DNA of 64,000 bases from Pratylenchus scribneri (lineage: Eukaryota > Nematoda > Chromadorea > Rhabditida > Pratylenchidae). The translations under genes were made by a program, and so were the position numbers. The notes beneath the pieces were generated by a model, which did no database searches, was not told where the DNA came from, and was given only the letters and a program-made list of their open reading frames with translations. The first letter of the stretch is position 1. Each line of letters opens with the position of its first letter. The DNA is taken from contig JAQSEB010000150.1 of the NCBI GenBank assembly GCA_030063045.1, positions 620,001 through 684,000 on the forward strand, in the 5' to 3' direction. This document shows positions 34,001-47,208 of the stretch, in pieces.

Positions 34001-37000
34001 TTGTTGTTGGGTTTTATTTATTGAATAATAATTATTTTAATTTATTAATAAAATAGTTTATGATAAATCATTCTCATTTCGAAGCCTATAAAAATGCAAT
34101 TCTGTAACGGAAATAAAATTATATGGCTACCAAAATTTTTCAAAGATTTTTATATAAAAAATTATGATTATATAAAATTATGATTAGCAATTTTTTCTTT
34201 ATATTTGTAAAATTAACTATTTCATTTTGGATATAAAAGACTTTTAACAATAAATTATATTAAATGAATTATCATCTCCATAATTGATATTTCTATATTT
34301 AATTGATTTATTATTGTATATATTATTTTTTGAATAATTAGCACTTTTATTTTAATTTTTGCTTTCTATGTTGGAAATATTACTATTTACCTGAAGTTTT
34401 CTTATTTAAATTATTAATATTATCATCTAATCGTTAATGAAAATTGAATCTATTATGGCAAGTTAAAATTTTTTTTGAAAAATTATAATTATTTATAATT
34501 GTTATTAATTAATTTAACTAATTTATTAAAAATTTTTTTCTATTATGCTCTTTATTAAAAAGAGGAATTATTTTTTTAATCTATTAATTTATTTTAATTT
34601 AGCTCTTATTATTATAATTATTCTTTAATAATTTTTATATATAGCTTTATTATTTCTAAAAAAATCATTTTGTAATTTTTTTTTTAATAGTTTACGTCAT
34701 TTCGTATGATAATTTTCAAGTTTGACTGTTTTAATTATACTTCTTCAATATATTTTTTTAATAAATTAAAAATTCATTTAAAAGTAAATAAATTTTTTAG
34801 ATCATATAATTTTTTTATATTATTAATTTTCATTTTATTTTAAAAAAATTCAAATAATATTTTTCGAAAATTTATTAATGATTTTAAATAGAAAACACTC
34901 TCAAATTTAAATTTCCCGTTTCATTTTAAGCTATTTATATATATATATTTATATTTTATCGAAGTAATTAGGTGAAAATTATATTTTATTTTATCCTTTT
35001 CATGAGATAATATCTTGTATTTATTTTAATAATTACCTTGGTAATCGATTATTTTCCAAATTTCAACAAAAAAAAAAAAGTACATCATACTCTCTCCATA
35101 GTGCATTCAAATTTGGTTGTAAGTCAAAAACTCCGAAATTTAACCAATTGAATAATTTTTTGCTAAGTATTTAGTTTTTAATAGATATTTTAATTTAAAT
35201 AATTTTTTATATAAATTTTCAATTTTATTCCAGAATCTATTTCTTTCAGATAAACCAACTTGGAAACTGTCAAAAAGTATTTTTTTATTATTTATTGCCA
35301 TCAATTTTATTACTTTTTCCTATTATTATTATAATTATTTAATTAACAACAAAAACAGTAATGTAAGGCTCGGAAATTTGTTTTTACCTATTTATTTTTT
35401 TAAATATCAATTATTATTTGAATTCTTTTCAAAATTATTATATTATGATATTAATATTAATAAAATCAATTAATTAAAAAACTTTATTTTTATAACATTA
35501 TTTTTATTTGTTCTTTAACATGTTTATGGGGAATCTATTAGTATCTGCTTTTATTAACAAAAATTGATTTCATTTTATTATTAAATTTATAATAAATGTA
35601 TTAATTTTAATGTTTAAATTTTGAGAAAATATTAATATATTTTATCTCTTTTTATATTTTATATTTTAAATAAATTGTTTTATTTTATTTTTTATTATTG
35701 GAACTTTAATTATTTATAAAAATTTTATTTACCTTTATCGTTTTATGTAATTTAAAATATTAAGTTTATTTTTAATATACTTTGAATATTGATTTTTTTG
35801 ATGTATAATTGAAGCTTGTTTCTATATAGATAAATTTTTAATTAAATGAAAAATAAATGAAATGATACTTTAACATTATGATTTAGGCTTCTTTGTCATT
35901 TAAGTATGCCATCAAATAATATTATTTCTCATCTCCATTAATTCACTATTGAATTAAATTTATTTATTTTTTTTTCTTTTAAAAATTTATCAAAAAAATA
36001 ATTTCTGATTTATATTGAATTTATTCTAATAAATTTTGTATATTTTAATAATAATACTAAATAATAGGTAGTCTGATTATCTTTAATATTTAATATTGAT
36101 TCGTATAAAATGTCTCTCATTATGTAAATACATTTTATTCATCTAAGTTTATTAATTTGTTTATTTATATAATTTTAATGAATTAAATTTTTATCTTATC
36201 ATCGTATTAATCAAAAGATCAACAAAATATTTAAAAATCTTTTAGAGGAATTTGGTATGGTATATATATATATATATTTTTAATTATAAGTTAACCCATT
36301 CTTAAATTGGAGAATTTGAACTTAAAAATAGAATTTTAATTGAAATTAGAATTCGATCTAATTTTTGTTGTCACAAATTGCCTAATAACATAATTTTTAT
36401 TCATTTTATTTTAACATGTTCAATATCATTATGCTTAAAAATTTTCATGATCCTAGTTTTATGTTTGAAACCAATCAATTTATTATTTGGTAGTCAACAA
36501 TAAATATAATAATTTATTAAAATTATAATATTTCAGCAGAAATTTTTTTAATCTTAATTATTTTATACTCAGTCTAATAGTTAAAATATAAAAATGTTAA
36601 TCATTTTTTTTAAATTTTTTATCAAATAATTTTGAAAAGTATATTTATTTAATATTTTTTAAAATTAATTTTTTCGTAAAATTTTTATTTTTATTTTGTG
36701 AATTATTTAATTTTTTGATTTAATTAATTATTCTTTAGTATAGGGGTTGAATATTTACTTGCATATCCAAAAAATAAATCATATTAAACTGGTTTAATTC
36801 CAAATGACAATCCGCGAAATGCCAAAGATAAATTACTATATAATATAGTTGATTTCATATTTATATATATTTAGGATTTTATTTGTAAATTTTTTTTTAA
36901 ATTTTTTTGAAGGTAATTGTCATTTATTAGTTTTTAAAATTATTATAATATACATGTGATGACATATTTCCGAAGGTTTTTCTTGCCGCCATTGATATGA

Positions 37001-39781
37001 TATCTTATTAATGAAGATTGCAATCTAGGGTTACTTTTTATATTTCTTGAAAATTTTAACCAATTTCAAAATCAAATAAATTTCTATTATCATTTCGAAT
37101 TTATATTTCATATATATTATTTCGAATTTTTATAAATTATATAAAAACATTTGTATAATTAAATATTGTATATATATATATTTAAAAAATATTAATTCTT
37201 TTTATAATAAATTCTTTTCTATTCAATTTTGAATTCGAAATATTATGTTAAATTACATGTTAAAATTATTTTGTTTAATATTAATTTTAATTTTTTGAAA
37301 AATTTTGCAAATCATTTTTAGGAAAAATTTTTAATTATTAATATTCTTCTCTGATTTATTGATTATTATATACTAATTAAAAATTGTATAAATAAAAAAT
37401 TCTGTTCCATTATTATAACTTTAAAATTTTTTATCTATTTTTCGACATATTTTAAAATATTTGGAAATGTCCATCGGTTCCGCAAATGAAAGAAAGAATA
37501 TCATATTTCCAATATAAGAATAAAATTGCTTACGTGGATAAATTACTTTTATTATAATGTTTTTTATATTTAATTATATATGAGCATTTTAAAATATTAT
37601 TTTACAATTATTTAATTTTATTTATTTAATATATTTCAGATGAATATAATCAAAATATTTTTTTTATAATAATTATCTAAAAAAACTTAAATTTATATAT
37701 TTTCGATAACAATAGGTATACTTAATTGTTATTTAAATTACTTTTTGTGAATTTTAAACTGATCGTAATGAGTGATTTATTTATAATTTGACACAGAGGA
37801 ACATATAATAAATTTTATTTATTTGAAATTTTTTGATAAAATTTGTATTTATAACATTTAATATTAATTTTAACCATTAGAATATTTTCATTTTTCAATT
37901 AAATAATATTAAAAAAGTTATATTAAAATTTATTTTATATTATTGATTTTTTAAATCAATATAGCTAAAAAAAGCATGCTGATTCCCAAAATTACTTTTA
38001 AATAAAGAATTGAAATGTCTTAATTATATTTTAATTTTTTTAATCAAATTGCAACAAAAATATGAATTTTCATCTTCAGGAAACCGACAATCATTTTGCC
38101 AATCTTATTATTATATTCTTTTTTTTTTTGAAAATTTAAATTTTTATTTTTTTTATAATGTTTTATATATATTTTTTTTTATAATGTTTTATATATTTTT
38201 AAATTAAAATTTTACCTAACTTTGGCTTATTCCATTTAATTAAAATAGAATTTTTATTATTAATAACTCTTTTTATATATACAACTAATTTGGCCTTGCC
38301 AGAGCCAATTAGCTTCCTTAGTGGTCATGACATCATTAATTAATTTATATTCCTTTTAATTAAATTAAGTTTTTTAATATTTCTTTCCTTATTTATTGTA
38401 ATTATTTTAATTTATTCTTCTTTATTTTCTGTTTACTTACAGTGTTTATATATTTTTCTTATTATTGTAAAATTTTAATTTTATTGCTTTGTTTTTGCTC
38501 TATTAATTTTTTATTCGTTATTTATTCTATATTTTATAACAATTAATTTCCTAAATAATAAATGGAATTTTGTCAATTGTCATAAATAGAATCCTTTACC
38601 GGATCAGATTATCCAAGTTAAAATAAATGTTTTTAACATAAATTTTTTAATTAATTTTCATAACAGAATTAAGAGAGAAAATTATGCATTAGGCGAATAA
38701 TATATACTTCATCATGTTTAATTAAGCATTTTGAAGGCATTATTTTATATACAAATAATTCGAATTTGTCATGATTTTTTTAAACCTAACAGATATTATC
38801 TTTAAATTTTATTCATATAAATGTGTGTTTTCAAATAAATTAAACTTTAATTTTTTAAGATCTATGATATCAAACAAATAATCGTACATAAATTATTTTT
38901 ATAACTTTATATATACATTTTTTGAAATTTATTCTCCGTATATTCTTTTATTTTACATATTTATTTATTTTCATTTACTATTGATTCTCTATCTATATAT
39001 GGTATATAATAATCAAAACCAAATTTTTAATAAATATATTGTTAAAAATGTCAAAAAATTTAAAAAATTATAAATTTTTATTCATTTCTTCCATTATTGT
39101 TATAAAATTAATTTTAATAATAAATAGCATTTTAATAAATTTTTAGTTTTAAATTTATCGTTGATCTTCATAATATTATTAATAAAATATAATAAATTAT
39201 ATTTTTATGGCTGAAATCAATAGAATTTTTTGCTCATATTAAATTTTTCATTTTAGAATTATTATTTTTTAATTAATTTATTATTCAATTTTATTTTTAT
39301 AATAATCAAGATATGGATAATTGTTTATTCCAATTATTTAATTTCCTTTTTTTGATAATCTGTTTTATATACTTTCTTTTTCCAATGAATCAGATAAATC
39401 TTTATGTGATTGTTAGAAATTTTATTTATTTATCTATACAATTTTAAATTTCTGAATTTGATTTCATTTATATGATTAAATTATTTAAATAGTAAATTGG
39501 CTATCTATAATATATCATTTAAATATTCCACAAGTGAAGTTCAATTTTTTGGGCTTATACAGATGATTATATTTAATTCATATATTTGTTTTATTATTGA
39601 TTAATTAAATTTAATTAGATTTATTACAGCTTTTATTTTTATATTATTGAGAGTAAATGATAAATAAGAAATAAATTCGCTCAATCTGCCCGTTTCCGGA
39701 TAAACCAAGATTAATATTTTTAATTGCTATTATCATTTTCAGATCTTAAAACCCTCTTAACAACCGAGATTCATTAAACAG
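31014..39781. other. Long AT-rich stretch, almost no islands
   Basis: Low-complexity AT DNA with (TA) runs (for example 36260-36280). Minor islands lie at 32150-32200 and 36960-37030, the latter on minus reading YHINGGKKNLRKYVIT. A larger one is at 39640-39740 and is open on both strands. Nothing can be annotated with confidence. Confidence 0.45.
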
Positions 39782-39874
39782 GATGAACTAAAAAATACAA
39801 CCACTAAGATAAGCAGACATAGTGGCAATAGATATATTTATAAATGCAGTCATACATGCTCAGTGCTTAATTAG
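39782..39874 (+). CDS. Candidate exon with Cys/His-rich end
   Basis: Directly after the acceptor cattaaacag the frame runs 30 codons to TAG, beginning DELKNTTTKISRHSGNRYIY and ending KCSHTCSVLN. The strand is purine-rich. A donor-like gtaagg follows immediately after the TAG, so either this is a terminal exon or the true frame differs. The C-H-C cluster is too short to name a zinc finger. Confidence 0.28.
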   Translation, partial: DELKNTTTKISRHSGNRYIYKCSHTCSVLN

Positions 39875-40627
39875 GTAAGGGCAAATTGTCCAAAAGAAAT
39901 TATAATTAATTAATATATTTTTAATAAAATATTCATATTTATTAATATTATTTGTTCTATTTCTCCATCTTCTCCTATTTGATGCAAAAAAAATTTTTTT
40001 ATCATATTCAATTAATATTTTAAACTGGTTAAATCTTTTATTATTTTGACCTTAGCTATTAAATATTGAAAGATTTCATTTCCTCTTGCAACCATAATGA
40101 ATTTTGTATTATAAATATTTTTTGCATTTTATAAAATAATTTATTTACTTATAATATTATTATATAAATTAATTAAATAATCTCACAAAATTATTTAGTG
40201 AAGATGGCTAATAATTTTAAATTTTTAGATAAATTATAATATTTATATTCTTTATATTAATGCTATTTATCATTTTATTCATTATTTTCAACGGAAGAAT
40301 TTAACTAATATAAGGAATTATACCCCTCTAGAATAAAATGTAAAATACGAACAACATTTAATTAATTTGAACACAATTAGATTCTTCCTTCTAAATTGAA
40401 CATTCAAAGTTTTGTAAATTAAAAATAATTTTCTTATTATATTTTAAATCTTAACAATTCACACAAGAATTCTTCAAATGTAAAAAATAAAATTTGAACA
40501 TTTTATTATATTGGAAATCAAATTTTTATATATTAAAAATTATATTATGTATTAATAAATTTTCAATGAAAAAATACTTTTAAAAATGGAAATAAATTTA
40601 AAATTTTTGGATAGTTTTTTATTTTGA
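39875..40627. other. AT-rich stretch without a supported gene
   Basis: Low-complexity AT sequence; nothing supported is seen. Confidence 0.5.
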
Positions 40628-40792
40628 AATGACCAATTACAATCTCAGCACTTGAAATTTATCAATATGCAATATGATGTAAGGGCATTTGAGCCATCTC
40701 ATTTATTTATTTATTCTTCAAATCTTAAGGCAATTACTCCTCCAACAAATGTCAAATCGTTTCTTGTGTCATGCAATGATTTTTTTCATTAA
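40628..40792 (+). CDS. Candidate coding island, unknown function
   Basis: A 54-codon frame between stops contains QLQSQHLKFINMQYDVRAFE and PSHLFIYSSNLKAITPP, ending FLVSCNDFFH. A donor-like gtaagg sits after MQYD, so an exon might end there. The reverse strand also holds a protein-like frame (HDTRNDLTFVGGVIALRFEE), which limits confidence. Confidence 0.25.
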   Translation, partial: NDQLQSQHLKFINMQYDVRAFEPSHLFIYSSNLKAITPPTNVKSFLVSCNDFFH

Positions 40793-42699
40793 ATTAATTA
40801 TTTAATTTAATTTTTTTCACAATTAGGCGATCAACTAGTCTGCTTACAACCATGATTTTATTTTTTTAATTGCTGTCTCTCGAATAATTATTTGATTTTC
40901 ATAGTAAATCATAATATTGTGATGCTTTAAGATTTTCAAAATTTTTTTTCTTCTTTTAAATAATAAATCTCCTTTAATAATTGAATGCATGATTTATAAA
41001 AACATTTCAACAATTTTCATCTTAAAAGATATTTTAATAATAAATATTAAATTTTTATAACTGATTGAAAATTTTTTTTTATTTTATTTTTTATTATAAA
41101 AATTATTACATTCCGCAATAAACAGTTTATTGATGCAAAAATAGCTATCATGTTCCTATTTAAAATGATTCTGTAGATAATTATTTCAAAATGATTTTAT
41201 AAAATATTATAATTTAGTGAAAATAACTTTTCTCTTGAGTTCAATTTTGGATTTACCACATGTAACGCATAAAACATATTTTTTTAAATATATTATTTTA
41301 CGAATTAATAATTTATTTATATATATTTTAATATAATGATATGTTTAATAATGTATATTTAATTTATAGCCTTTAAAATTTAACCATATTTATTCCAATT
41401 TAATATTATTTTTTGAATTAAACTATTCCATTTTTGAGAAATGGGGGTGTTAAATTGACCTGTGATTTTTTTTTAATCTTTGTTGCATTATATTTTAAAT
41501 ACATAAGAAAATAAATGTGAACATTTTCTCAAATTATTTAGCATAAATATTTTTTACGATATTTAAAATTTTATATTTTAAATTTATAATTTCTTTAATA
41601 ATTTTTAAAATTTGAATTAAATTTAAGATTATTTTATTTGTGAAATTATTTAATTTTTAAAATTTTTGTATTCTTTAGCACCTAAATTAAATTTTTATAA
41701 AACTTGATAAAAATTTATAAAATTTTAAATGATGAGAAAGAAGATGGTGGACGATCTTAAGATTCAATGTCGTGCAGTTGATTGGATGAGATTTATTTGA
41801 TTCGAACTTCAGAGTTGAATGCGATGATGTATTGGACAATTGTTTCTTGTCCGGATTGAATTTTATTGGAAATGGATTTGTTGTTTTTCTTATATTATAA
41901 ATTTAATTCATTTTCCAATTATTTTTATTTTAAAAAATTTTAAATAATAAATTTTTATTATCTCATTTATAAAGGATTGAAAAATAAATAAGGAAGAATT
42001 TACTTTCTCGTCAGTTCATAATTTAAAGCAATAATTATATTTTGAATCTACATTCTACAAATTTATTATCGAATTTTTTTAAATCATAATGGCCTTTCTT
42101 CATCCAATAAAAATTATTATTTTGTACTTTTCCAGAAAGACGGAAGAAATTTTCCCGTATTTTCTTATGAAAATATTTTAAATTTTTTTTTGCTTTTCGA
42201 AATATTCTTCTGATTTTATTTTATATTAGCATAATTTGAAGTATTCGATTAACAAATTACTTTCAATTCATAAAATAAATTTTAAAAATTTCTATAAATA
42301 TTTTAATTTTATAAGGCAAAATTTAGATATTTATCATTAAAATTAATTTAATTTTTATTTCTTTCATAAATTTTAATTTAATAGAAATCGTTCTTTTTTA
42401 TGTAATTGTTTAAATTATAATTTTCTTTATAATTTTTTAAATTTACTTTGATCTTCCCCTATTTTTTCTATAACAGTTTATTCAATTTTTTTATAATGTT
42501 TGTAAGAGACATTCTTCTAATTTCGTACAAATTTTATCTATTTCTATATAAAGCTTCATGAATGCAATTAGATTTATAATCATTTGTAAAATCACAGAAG
42601 GTTTTCTGGGTAGTCAAATTTTTTTATGTATTACAGCATTAGAATTTTATTATTTAATTAATTAAATATCTTTTTTATTTACATGTTATTACTTTTTTA
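40793..42699. other. AT-rich stretch with one island at 41.74-41.88 kb
   Basis: The island at 41729-41880 starts with an ATG frame (MMRKKMVDDLKIQCRAVDWM) that ends after 23 codons. A second plus frame (IRTSELNAMMYWTIVSCPD) follows and would need a splice or frameshift to join. The rest is AT-rich. Confidence 0.35.
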
Positions 42700-42870
42700 T
42701 ATTTATTTTTTTAAGAAATGAAAGAAAAATTATTTTATTGATTTGAGTAATCAGGGATATAAGTCTTTCGAAATTTTTGAATTGAAAATCGTTCTCAGAA
42801 AATATTGCATGAATTATATTCTTCTGGAAAATTCCCCGCAGCAAATTTTTCCTTCATTTTTTTAAGTTTA
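42700..42870. other. GC-richer island open on both strands
   Basis: Plus: 48 codons including NQGYKSFEIFELKIVLRKY after a tttttttaag acceptor. Minus: 58 codons including GIFQKNIIHAIFSENDFQF. Only one, if either, can be coding. Confidence 0.3.
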
Positions 42871-43182
42871 ATATTCTGATAATATTTCACACCAATCAAT
42901 AATTCATTCAATTTATTTTATTTTTTATGTTTAATTTAAGTCATAATATATTCAAAAATTATATTCTTTATTTTCATTATTGTTATTATAATAGATTAAG
43001 AATTTTAATTTCGTTTTAAATATTTAGGACATTCTCAAATGATATTTCATTTTATAATAATTTAATTTAAATTTTTAGATGAAGGATTAATTTTATTTTT
43101 GTAAATAAATTATATCTATAAATCGAAGTAGAGACATCTATCTTTGAGTTCTCAAATTTATCGATACATGTACTCTTTGCCG

Positions 43183-43302
43183 TCATTGCAGAATATTTCT
43201 GGTTGATAGGGCGCTTTTCTCAGCGACTGAATAGGAACTCACGGATTTCTTGATCGACATAGCGAATTTCTCCATTAATGTCTCGCTATGGACATATCGA
43301 AT
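43183..43302 (-). CDS. Candidate coding island, Ser/Lys-rich
   Basis: A 39-codon minus frame ending at TGA 43183-43185 includes ETLMEKFAMSIKKSVSSYSV followed by AEKSALSTRNILQ. The island (43130-43345) is one of the most GC-rich outside the repeat nest, and codon third positions include C and G freely. A donor gtgagt lies inside the frame after IKKS. The plus strand is also open (44 codons, including HVLFAVIAEYFWLIGRFSQR). No family is recognised. Confidence 0.3.
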   Translation of the reverse strand: MRYVHSETLMEKFAMSIKKSVSSYSVAEKSALSTRNILQ

Positions 43303-43345
43303 TTAGTGACATATGGAACATCTCATGTTTCATTAATGCACAATA

Positions 43346-46300
43346 AAATTTAGTTTAGTTTCTTTTTAATTTTAAATATAAAAATTTTTATTAATTGAAA
43401 TCGCATATTTTAGAAATTCATCTTAAAATAAAAAATCCACTTCAGCGCAATTATTCTTTAGGGAAAATAGTCTCAAATTTGTTTCATTTTGAATTAGCAA
43501 GCGGTCTTTTTGAAGTGAAAATTAATAAAAAATTTGAAAAATAAACAATTAATAAAACAGTAATTTTATTCATTTCTAGATTTTTAAATATCGAATTATT
43601 GATTTCATTTTAAATTTAAAATTTTATTACCATTATAAGAATAATTTTTATAAAAATTTAAATAATAGTTAAAAAAAGTTTTATTATTCTATTAATTACA
43701 ATTTTTGAAATTATTTTTATTAAATCTTTTCAATTTTTAACTTCCCTTTATATATTTAGAAATTTTAAAAATATCTTTTAGTTTTATCTTTAAATTTAAT
43801 ATTTATTATTTTTTAGAAATTTTTCTAATATTGAATTATATTTTACAAAAGTTGCTCTTGGCCAATTAAATGCATTTGTAATAATATTTTTTAATTTTTA
43901 AATTTCAAATAATATTTTTTTATAATTATTATTTATATAATTTACATATAATTTTATTCGTTCTTATTTTATAAATTAATATTTTTTTAGTTTTTATTAT
44001 TGTTATTTTTCGATAAGTCTCTTATTTCAGAGCGTTTTATTTTAAAATTTCTATTTTTGAAAAATTATTTTATAAATTACAAATAGTTATTTTAATTTCA
44101 TTCACATTTTGGATTTTTATTTTGGACTTCTCTCTCCGTATCTTTTTAACATATTATTTCTTATTTTTATATTTTTAAATAATTTTTTTTTATCAAAAGA
44201 AAAATAAATTATTTTCTGTGATTAATAATAATCTATTTCAAATATCTCATCAAACAAAAATTTTAAATCTAATTCCATTTTTATTCTTTAAAATTATAAT
44301 TTCATTTATTTTCTAATTAACAAAAATTTCATAGAAAATTTTAATTTAAAAATTTTATTTCGTTACTTCAAAATGTTTCTTTATATAAAAATGTTTATTC
44401 TCATTTCAAGAAACATTTTTTAGAAACTTCCAGTATTATTGTACTAATTTTCTGTGATTATTATTTTTTATTGCATTCTTTTTTAAATAAGTAATATCAA
44501 TTTTTCTTTTAATTTTAAAAATTTGTTACTTTTAATTTTTATAATTTATATATTTATGTATTCAACAGAATAAAAATGGATTATTTATTGCATTTTTTAT
44601 CCATATATAATTATATATATATAAAAAAAAATATTTGAAATGGATAATTTTTACGCATTAAGACTTTTTAAGATTATTATTTATATTTATATTTAGATTA
44701 ATATTAATAAAAAATATAAAAATATTTTTTTCATTAAAAGCAATTCTCTTTATAATATTAGAATAATTTATTTATTTTTCATTATATCTTTGTGATATTA
44801 ATAAAATATTACATAAAATATTTCAATTAAAAATTTTGTTGTAATTTTCTTTTCATTACAATTATTAGAAAATATTCTTTGCATAAATCTATTTCATCGT
44901 GGAATTTTTAGTTTATATTTTCATATTTCAAAATCATTATATTTATTTTATTTTATTATATTCTAAATCAATAATCCAATGATGTATGTTCTCAATAATA
45001 AATTGGCACTTACATATATCTTGCTTTTTCCTTCTGGAGAGTTGTGTACCCTCAAATAATAATAGCGGTATAAAAAACATATCGCATGACCTACAATATT
45101 TTTATTTCATTTCAATTTTAATCATTTCTTCTTTCATTAATTTCTTATTTTTTTTTCTAAATATATCACATAATTTTTATATTAAAATTGCTTCGAATAA
45201 AAATATTTTTTAGTCAAATATTTTATTTCTATATCATAATCGAAATTTTTGATATAATTTAATTACTGATCAATTTGTTTTATATTTTAGCCATCAAAAT
45301 AACATTTCTATTTTTTTTTGTTTATTTCAATTTAGAGCTTACCTTATCATTTTATTTTCTTTTAAATTTTTATAAATAAAAAAATAATTTATAACCTAAT
45401 ATACTATTATGCTACTCAAGATTATTTTCTTTTAATGATATTAATTATTGCTTTTCATATTAAAATTTATATTTTATTAATAAAAAATTTATATATTAAA
45501 AAATTTTTATTGCATTAATTCTAAATTTATATGGCAATTTAAATAATATATTCTTAGAAAGTTTTTTCATGATTTTTAATTGATTTTTTAAATAATTTTT
45601 GTTAATATAAATTTCAAGAATTTAATTTATATTATGATGTAAAATATCATTGATTTTATTCTTAAATAATATTTTCTCTTTTGTATTTGTACAAACAAAT
45701 TGTTGCAGCTGTTGTAATGATAAATTTATGGTATTTTTTGCCCAAAAAATATATCTTTATTTTTTCAATATATTAATTTATTTTTTATTAATCTTTTTTT
45801 AAAAATTATATTTATATTTTTTTAAACATTTATATATCTATCATTTTTGTAATAAATATTTAATTTTTATTTTTTTTTCAAATTTTGTTGACTGTAATAA
45901 TATCGAATTAAACTCTGCAATTGGTTAGTGTGATCAAGAATAAAATATCTTTTCTTAATTTTTATTAAATTAACAAAATTCCTGCAATTCTAAAATGATA
46001 AAAAACCCCAAAATCTTTCCTCTTTTTCTCTTTTTTGGTAGCAAAATATAAGAATAATTATAATTATATTTCTATAAATTATTATTAGTTTTCTATTATT
46101 ATATATTGTATAATATGATATCTGCTGCAAGAATAGGCGTTCGATTAATTGTTTCGAACATTGTTTATTATTATATTCTTTTAAAATGAAATTTTTAACA
46201 ATCAATTTTATAATTTTAATCTATATATTAGCTTTTAAAATATTAATGATAAATACATTAATGTACCACGAGCAATTCTTCATTGGCACCCATCATTCGT

Positions 46301-46526
46301 ATGAATAACGATTTTTTAATCTGTTATTTTTTCGGTATATAATTTCTTATATTTAATAATTCTTTAATTTATGCAAATTTAGAAATAAAAAATTTTCTTT
46401 ACTTTTAATAAATTTAATTTCATATTTTAAGAATTACTCACAGTCATAACTACATTATCAAATGATCGAAAGTGATAAAATTCTTTTATTTTTTTAAGAA
46501 ATCGATACTTTTTTTTTCTTTTTAAA
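43346..46526. other. AT-rich stretch without a supported gene
   Basis: Low-complexity AT DNA. A small plus island at 46255-46310 (NVPRAILHWHPSF before gtatga) could be an exon, but stands alone. Confidence 0.5.
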
Positions 46527-47208
46527 AGAACCAGCGGGGCAAGCCCGCTGGTTCTTAAGGGGTGACGGAAGGAATACGTGGGAGGGTAGAAAGAAAGCGC
46601 TATCGCGCTTTAAAAGATTCCTAGAAGGGTTATATTTCATAATTAGAATCCATTCCCCAATTTTCTGATCAAAATTCAACTCGCGCAGAACCGGTTTAAA
46701 CCTTTGAACCGGTTTAATATTCAAAATAAACCTCAAATTAATGATCCCCATCATCGAAAACCTCTAAAAAAATTATTAGACCATGGTGGGATTCGAACCC
46801 GCGACCTCCGTCCCCTTCTCCCCATCTTCGCCAATCGGCTATGAAGGAAAAAATGTCGAGGTACCAATTTTTGCCGGACTCCACAGCCCTGGGTTTTGAA
46901 GATAGACCCCATAAACCATATATCATTTTGTCGCTAAGACTCTAACTTAAAATCCTAGGATAACAATGGGTACCGAAAAATCAAAAGGAAAAAAGTTTTA
47001 CCTGGGCAAACCGAAAAAGTTCAATTTTTTAAACCGGTTTTTGGCTAATATCTCGAAGCCACTTTAAGTTTTTGAAAAAGTTGGAATTTTCTGGTATATG
47101 CCATCGATATAGGAAACTTTTCAGAAAAGATGGCTAAAAGTGGCTGGCTAGATTTTCGCCAACTTGAAATAATTAACGAATTTCAAATTTTTTATATATA
47201 TATATATA
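46527..47208 (-). mobile_element. SINE-like element with tRNA-like boxes, copy 2
   Basis: Near-identical to 429-1104. It has the same terminal hairpin (AGAACCAGCGGG, 46527-46555), AAAGCGC hairpin, AACCGGTT palindromes and tRNA-like boxes (B box complement of ggattcgaaccc near 46789-46800). It differs by scattered substitutions and ends in a (TA)n tract, 47193-47208. Flanks are unrelated to those of copy 1, and the 93-bp repeats are absent, so these are independent insertions. Confidence 0.7.

Noticed and set aside
36255..36285. (TA)n run as a regulatory element
   Set aside because: A simple dinucleotide repeat is expected in such AT-rich DNA.
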